Shown piece after piece: positions 15,973-18,927 of a DNA stretch of 18,927 nt (position 1 is its first letter; every line of letters begins with the position of its first letter). The notes below the pieces were generated by a model that searched no databases, was not told where the DNA came from, and saw only the letters and a program-made list of their open reading frames with translations. Location: contig JAGXSQ010000092.1 of NCBI GenBank assembly GCA_018333395.1, positions 1 to 18,927 of the forward strand. The letters are read 5' to 3'. This stretch comes from Dethiobacter sp. (GTDB taxonomy: Bacteria; Bacillota_D; Dethiobacteria; Dethiobacterales; Dethiobacteraceae). The position numbers and the translations under genes were made by a program.

Positions 15973-16002
15973 ATTATATATCAGGCAGCTAATTCCTATC
16001 AA
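15973..16002 (-). promoter_or_regulatory. Promoter of the dehydratase-like pair
   Basis: TTGATA (16002-15997) and a perfect TATAAT (15978-15973) are separated by 18 bases on the minus strand, matching the sigma-A consensus at 5/6 and 6/6. The leader is about 55 bases. This is one of the best promoters in the window, so the pair is probably well expressed or tightly repressed. Confidence 0.75.
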
Positions 16003-16094
16003 GTACCTGCTCTCCAAGCTGACGCCTGAAAATCCTCTGCTGCTGAATCGCTTATTAAGCGTGTAATCTGCCCGGCGCCCTTAAAAGAGCTGCC

Positions 16095-16355
16095 TCAGTC
16101 CGGCCGTTCCATGAACCAGCGGTCTTCCTCGTAAAAGAGGCAGGTTCTCCTGCCATGCACCATGCAGGTGTAGCGGATGCCGCTGCTGCCCGCTTTAAGG
16201 CTGGCCGCCCGGCAGATGTCCAAGACGCGGTCAACGGTATAGCGGCGGCCGTTCTCCCACCATAACGCCATGGGCAGCAGTCTGCCGTCTGGATGAAAGA
16301 CTGCTTCAACCCTGATATAGACCTTATGTTCGTTTTCATAGCGTTTCTCTCTCAT
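16095..16355 (-). CDS. Small conserved-looking protein coupled to the Y-family polymerase
   Basis: Protein of 86 residues that I cannot name with certainty. It looks like a compact beta-rich domain: VYIRVEAVFHPDGRLLPMAL, then WWENGRRYTVDRVLDICRAAS, IRYTCMVHGRRTCLFYEE and DRWFMERP. This pattern of alternating strands with WENGRRY and RYTC recurs, as far as I recall, in short proteins encoded beside DinB-type polymerases (unverified). The start ATG 16355 overlaps the polymerase stop by four bases (ATGA), so it is translated from the same message and would be induced with it. Two cysteines (Cys64 and Cys72) are not arranged as a zinc finger. A role as a polymerase partner, comparable in position to YolD-like proteins beside Bacillus polymerases, is inference. 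Confidence 0.75.
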   Translation of the reverse strand: MREKRYENEHKVYIRVEAVFHPDGRLLPMALWWENGRRYTVDRVLDICRAASLKAGSSGIRYTCMVHGRRTCLFYEEDRWFMERPD

Positions 16356-17596
16356 TTGAGCATGCCCTCCCTAAAAAACCCTACCGGGTGTATGATGTGG
16401 TCGCCTTTGGGGTCGATGCCGCCGAGCGGCTGGTCGGCTGACACCGAGGCGCGCTGAATACAGAAATGCCCGAAGCGTTTGCGCAAAGCCTCCACCGTTT
16501 TGTCAAGCGCTGCCAGTTTATCCCTGGTGTCGTCGTCAAACACAGTGAGTTGCAACGGTCCGTTGGCAGGAAGCAGGTCGCTGCAGCGCACCCCGATGCT
16601 GCGGATGGGCCTCGGCCAACTGTAGTGCCGTCGAAAAAGCTGCATGGCCGTACCGGCAATTTCGGCGGAAATATGCGACGGCGCTGGCAGTTTGCTTTGC
16701 CTCTCGAAGCAAAAAAGCGCGTTGTCCCGGATGGAGACGGCCACGGTCCGGCAGAGGAGGCCATGTTCGCGCAAGCGGGCGCAGACGCTCTCGCTAAGCA
16801 CGAATAAGATAATTTTCACCTCGTCATCGCAGGTCAGGTCGCGCGGTGTAGTGGTGCTGTTGCCGATGGACCTGACCTGCGCTTCCTCATCCAGGCGCAT
16901 CACCGGTGATTGGTCGCGGCCGTTGGCGAAGGTGTGCAAAACATCGCCCACTTTGCCGAATATGCCGCGCAAAAACGACAGGGGTGCCGCAGCCAGCTGT
17001 CCGATAGTGTGGATGCTGTATCTCTGCAGCTTTTCCCTGGTGGCCTGGCCCACATACAGAAGTTCTTCCACCGGCAACGGCCAGGCGACAGTCTGGAAAT
17101 TTTCCCGGCTGACCAGCGTTGTGGCGTCAGGTTTTTTAAGGTCTGACCCGAGCTTGGCGAAAATCTTGTTGTAGCTGACGCCTACCGAGGCGGTAACTCC
17201 CAGTTCCCGCCGGATGCGCTCGCGAATAGTATCAGCCGTCAGGAGGCCGTCGCTGCCGCTGACGTCGAGCCAGGCCTCATCCAGACCGAAAGGCTCAATC
17301 CGGTCGGTAAAATCAGCATAGATTTGCCGGGCAAACCTGGCGAAACGCAGGTACAGGGGATAATTGGGAGGTAGCACAACGAGGCCCGGGCATTTGAGCC
17401 GCGCCTGCCAAAGTGTCTCACCTGTGCGGATACCGGTGGCCTTGGCGGCGTAATTCTTGGCCAATACAATGCCGTGGCGCAGTTTCTCGTCACCGCCCAC
17501 TGCCACCGGAAGGTTTCTGAGTTCAGGACGATGCAGACATTCCACGCTGGCGTAAAAATTATTGATATCGGCGTGCAGGATTACCCGTTCTTTCAT
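16352..17596 (-). CDS. dinB: Y-family translesion DNA polymerase (DinB-like)
   Basis: Error-prone polymerase that copies past damaged bases. The 414 residues from ATG 17596 follow GGTG at six bases; the ATG at 17602 is also possible, and the longer frame to 17692 crosses the promoter. Catalytic residues are Asp10 in HADINNFYASVE (steric gate probably Tyr15) and Asp106-Glu107 in FGLDEAWLD, where most homologues have a serine before the DE motif (SIDEA). The palm, fingers and thumb are followed by a little-finger domain (from about 235), and QLTVF resembles a beta-clamp binding motif. The helix-hairpin-helix region VEELLYVGQATREKLQR is as expected. It is followed by the 86-residue gene and preceded by a promoter with a LexA-type box, so it is probably SOS-induced. 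PolIV and the UvrX-type subgroup are both possible. Confidence 0.94.
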   Translation of the reverse strand: MKERVILHADINNFYASVECLHRPELRNLPVAVGGDEKLRHGIVLAKNYAAKATGIRTGETLWQARLKCPGLVVLPPNYPLYLRFARFARQIYADFTDRIEPFGLDEAWLDVSGSDGLLTADTIRERIRRELGVTASVGVSYNKIFAKLGSDLKKPDATTLVSRENFQTVAWPLPVEELLYVGQATREKLQRYSIHTIGQLAAAPLSFLRGIFGKVGDVLHTFANGRDQSPVMRLDEEAQVRSIGNSTTTPRDLTCDDEVKIILFVLSESVCARLREHGLLCRTVAVSIRDNALFCFERQSKLPAPSHISAEIAGTAMQLFRRHYSWPRPIRSIGVRCSDLLPANGPLQLTVFDDDTRDKLAALDKTVEALRKRFGHFCIQRASVSADQPLGGIDPKGDHIIHPVGFFREGMLK

Positions 17597-17611
17597 AGAC
17601 ATCACCCAACA

Positions 17612-17625
17612 AGAACATACGTTTG
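17612..17625. promoter_or_regulatory. Candidate LexA (DinR) operator
   Basis: On the minus strand CAAACGTATGTTCT matches the Firmicutes LexA consensus CGAACRNRYGTTYC at 12 of 14 positions (mismatches at base 2 and the last base). It begins five bases downstream of the -10 element, over the expected transcription start, where LexA binding would block transcription. The polymerase gene next to it is a typical SOS target. Confidence 0.7.
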
Positions 17626-17630
17626 CCTTT

Positions 17631-17659
17631 AGTATACCTGATATGTTTTTGAAAAGCAA
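17631..17659 (-). promoter_or_regulatory. Promoter of the Y-family polymerase operon
   Basis: TTGCTT (17659-17654) and TATACT (17636-17631) are separated by exactly 17 bases on the minus strand. The predicted start is near 17624, inside the LexA-type box. The leader to ATG 17596 is about 28 bases. Confidence 0.7.
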
Positions 17660-17790
17660 CCGGCAAATAATATCCTGAATCCGTGATGGCAAGCCTTAGC
17701 ACCGTCTTTACCTGGGGGTTGATCACCTTGTCGGCGAGTCCATCCGCTGTGCCGCGCTGCTGGACGACAGCTGGGTCGGACTTGGTGTAA
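17660..17790. other. No recognisable gene
   Basis: Short open frames exist on both strands but none has a start with a ribosome binding site or a recognisable family motif. A minus-strand frame here (translated TKSDPAVVQQRGTADGLADK...) runs on through the polymerase promoter and is not called. The stretch may be decayed DNA belonging to the transposase-like remnant next to it. Confidence 0.5.
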
Positions 17791-17997
17791 GAAAAGAAAA
17801 ATGCCCCGGCTAAGCAAAGTTGCATCGCCCTGGGCTTACTGCAACTCCTGGCCGTTAAGCATCCCCGCCTAGTCTGGGAAAAATACGGCGGCTGGCTTAG
17901 AACCGTCAGGTGGAATATTCCATCCGTGGAAGTCGTGTTCTCGGTCATCCGCGACGAATACTTTTTTAATTGCGGAGAGCATTTAGCTAAGCTATTA
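17791..17997 (+). pseudogene. C-terminal remnant of a transposase-like gene
   Basis: The open frame after the stop at 17788-17790 has no start codon. It translates as AKQSCIALGLLQLLAVKHP, then RLVWEKYGGWLRTVRWNIPS and VEVVFSVIRDEYFFN. The pattern xALGLLQxLAxxxPxxVWxxxxxWLRTxxxxxPS with a short helix after it resembles the C-terminal end of DDE transposases common in Clostridia, by memory only. The 5' part is absent or unrecognisable, and the end may be near 17950-17997 where the PIN remnant begins on the other strand. No terminal inverted repeats or target duplications were seen. Confidence 0.5.
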
Positions 17998-18002
17998 GCT
18001 AA
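17983..18002. repeat. Duplicated palindrome TTAGCTAA
   Basis: Two copies of the self-complementary 8-mer TTAGCTAA (17983-17990 and 17995-18002) are separated by GCTA. They could form a hairpin but no T-run follows. The stop of the PIN remnant lies inside the second copy, at the border between two gene remnants. Confidence 0.6.
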
Positions 18003-18250
18003 TCTTGTCCGAAAGCCAATTTTTGCAGAAAGTCACCCGGCGTGCTGGTTGAGAAGCCTAACTTCCCTTCCCAGTCTTTATTGAGAAAGTGGCTATCAAG
18101 GCTCAGCAACCAGTCTACTTTACTGGTTATAACTGCCGCTATGATGGGGGCGTCTTTCTCGTTAATTAACGTTTTGGCCAGGATCAAATCATCCGCAGCA
18201 GGATCGGCTAAAATAAAAGCCAACCTTTTAAAAATCGGGGTAAGAAGCAA
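17999..18250 (-). pseudogene. PIN-domain protein, N-terminal half lost
   Basis: The 83-residue frame ends a PIN-type ribonuclease fold: LADPAADDLILAKTLINEKD, then APIIAAVITSKVDWLLSLDSHFL and a closing TPGDFLQKL. This matches the second half of toxin-like PIN proteins (acidic pair before the helix, then a D-x-LLSLD-x-HFL strand and the TPxxFL end). The N-terminal half with the first conserved Asp is missing. The only start is a TTG at 18250 with no ribosome binding site, and the frame upstream is unrelated and stops at 18299. It is probably nonfunctional; no antitoxin gene is adjacent. Confidence 0.7.
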
Positions 18251-18252
18251 GG

Positions 18253-18404
18253 TTGCTGCAGAAATTTGGGGTACGCACTGCCGGCCGTTCCCAGATGATC
18301 AACATCACCGGTCAGGTACGCGAAGCCCTCCGCCAGTCTGGAGTGCGGGAGGCCTCGTCATGGTGTACTGTCCCCATACGACGGCTGGGATAACTGTTAA
18401 GGAG
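18253..18404 (+). pseudogene. Truncated, frameshifted YjbQ/UPF0047 family gene
   Basis: The first frame reads KFGVRTAGRSQMINITGQ, then VREALRQSGVRE up to 18351. One base later the other frame reads GLVMVYCPHTTAGITVKE (about 18351-18404). Joined, they give the conserved N-terminal third of YjbQ-family proteins, whose hallmark is the PHTTAGxTxxE motif. A one-base deletion near 18351 explains the split. The remaining two thirds, including the later histidine motifs, are not found downstream. The only possible start is TTG 18253, close to the truncated PIN gene on the other strand, suggesting a rearrangement junction near 18250. Not expected to make protein. Confidence 0.8.
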
Positions 18405-18488
18405 ATACTTGTCCCTTGGTGCGTTCATCCGTTTTTTAACTCACAGGACTTATGCCGTTGAAGGATAAAAATCCCCATTCCACAACTT
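18405..18488. other. Short intergenic stretch
   Basis: No gene or clear terminator was seen. GGATAAAAATCC (about 18463-18474) can form only a 4-base stem, too weak to call. Confidence 0.4.
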
Positions 18489-18926
18489 CTATTCTATCTC
18501 TGCCAATAACCTCTCAAAAGCCGCCTCGAAGCGGGCATCATCATCTTTTGTCCGTTTGGAGGGACCCTTGGCTCTGCCGCCGCCCCGTCGTATCTTTTGC
18601 CCGATGTGCCGCTCCAGCAGCAGCTTATCCATATTTGCGTCTGTGAAAATCAATCCGTTCTGATTGACAGCTTTCGCACCTTTGCCGATAACCATGGCGG
18701 CCAGACCGAAGTCCTGCGTCACCACAATGTCCTCACGAGTCAACAAGCCCATCAAGGCGTAGTCCACGCTGTCGGCTTGCTTGTCCACGGTGATAATACG
18801 GCTGTAACCATCGTTCAGCTCGTGGGAGGTATCAATCAGCATGGTAACGGGGATATTTCGTTGTTTGGCAAGCCTGACGATAATCTGTTTGACCGGGCAG
18901 GCGTCGGCGTCAACTAAGATTTGCAT
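18489..18926 (-). CDS. YqxD/YaiI family protein (DUF188, UPF0178)
   Basis: Cytoplasmic protein of 145 residues, length normal for the family. The start MQILVDADACPVKQIIVRLA has the conserved D-A-D-A-C-P-V segment. The middle contains VDKQADSVDYALMGLL and REDIVVTQDFGLAAMVIGKGA, and the C-terminal part has RRGGGRAKGPSKRTKDDDARF, both typical. The fold is PIN-like, with acidic residues (Asp6, Asp8 and others) that suggest nuclease activity, but the biochemical function is unknown. The ATG is one base from the right edge, so the ribosome binding site and upstream context are outside the window. Confidence 0.93.
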   Translation of the reverse strand: MQILVDADACPVKQIIVRLAKQRNIPVTMLIDTSHELNDGYSRIITVDKQADSVDYALMGLLTREDIVVTQDFGLAAMVIGKGAKAVNQNGLIFTDANMDKLLLERHIGQKIRRGGGRAKGPSKRTKDDDARFEAAFERLLAEIE

Positions 18927-18927
18927 T

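Noticed and set aside
16049..16061. Palindrome CGCTTA-T-TAAGCG between the small SOS gene and the dehydratase pair
   Set aside because: Short perfect palindrome without a T-run or promoter beside it; it may be chance.
17559..17948. Minus-strand open frame of 129 codons upstream of the polymerase
   Set aside because: It runs through the polymerase promoter and LexA-type box into the polymerase gene in another frame, and overlaps the transposase-like remnant. Part of its translation looks protein-like, so a decayed gene cannot be excluded.
1..18927. tRNA, rRNA, CRISPR arrays, intact insertion sequences
   Set aside because: None were found by eye: no cloverleaf with a GTTCRANNC arm, no regularly spaced repeats and no intact transposase.

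Overview
The window looks like a chromosomal stretch from a Gram-positive, anaerobic, Clostridia-type bacterium (Bacillota, most like the Peptococcaceae and relatives). The basis is gene content rather than any database match: an RqcH/NFACT protein, the order CCA-type nucleotidyltransferase - M50 protease - trpS - scpA - scpB, a pair of 2-hydroxyacyl-CoA dehydratase-like (DUF2229/COG3580-COG3581 type) proteins, strong AGGAGG-type ribosome binding sites, sigma-A-like promoters and a Firmicutes-type LexA box. Most genes lie on the minus strand.

Layout. Positions 1-1297 hold the N-terminal 432 residues of a P2A-type (Ca2+-like) P-type ATPase that runs off the left edge. Positions 1461-4849 (minus) form a tightly overlapping four-gene operon: ECF sigma factor, zinc-finger anti-sigma factor with one membrane segment and a large outer domain, ABC ATPase and ABC permease. 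This resembles an autoregulated cell-envelope response module. Divergent from it, 5002-6711 (plus) encodes RqcH with its own promoter and terminator, followed by a small DNA-binding protein (7000-7467) that ends in a hairpin terminator shared with the facing operon.

Positions 13762 to 7476 (minus) look like one six-gene operon: a DHH-CBS-CBS-nucleotidyltransferase fusion for tRNA 3'-end synthesis, an M50 membrane protease, TrpS, ScpA, ScpB and a DUF166-like protein. Junctions overlap or are separated by fewer than 30 bases. Upstream of it, 15910-13848 encodes two sequence-related, translationally coupled cysteine-containing dehydratase-like proteins with a strong promoter. Next comes a two-gene damage-response unit: a Y-family DNA polymerase and an 86-residue partner, with a LexA-type box just downstream of the -10 element.

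Positions 17640-18480 are a gene graveyard: a C-terminal transposase-like remnant, a PIN-domain protein that has lost its N-terminal half, and a truncated, frameshifted YjbQ/UPF0047 gene. The right edge carries a complete YqxD/YaiI (DUF188) gene. No tRNA, rRNA, CRISPR array or intact mobile element was seen. The best candidates for unusual biology are the orphan dehydratase-like pair, the large tRNA-end enzyme of unclear CC/A specificity, the SOS-linked polymerase with its uncharacterised partner, and the probable CTG start of the ECF sigma factor.
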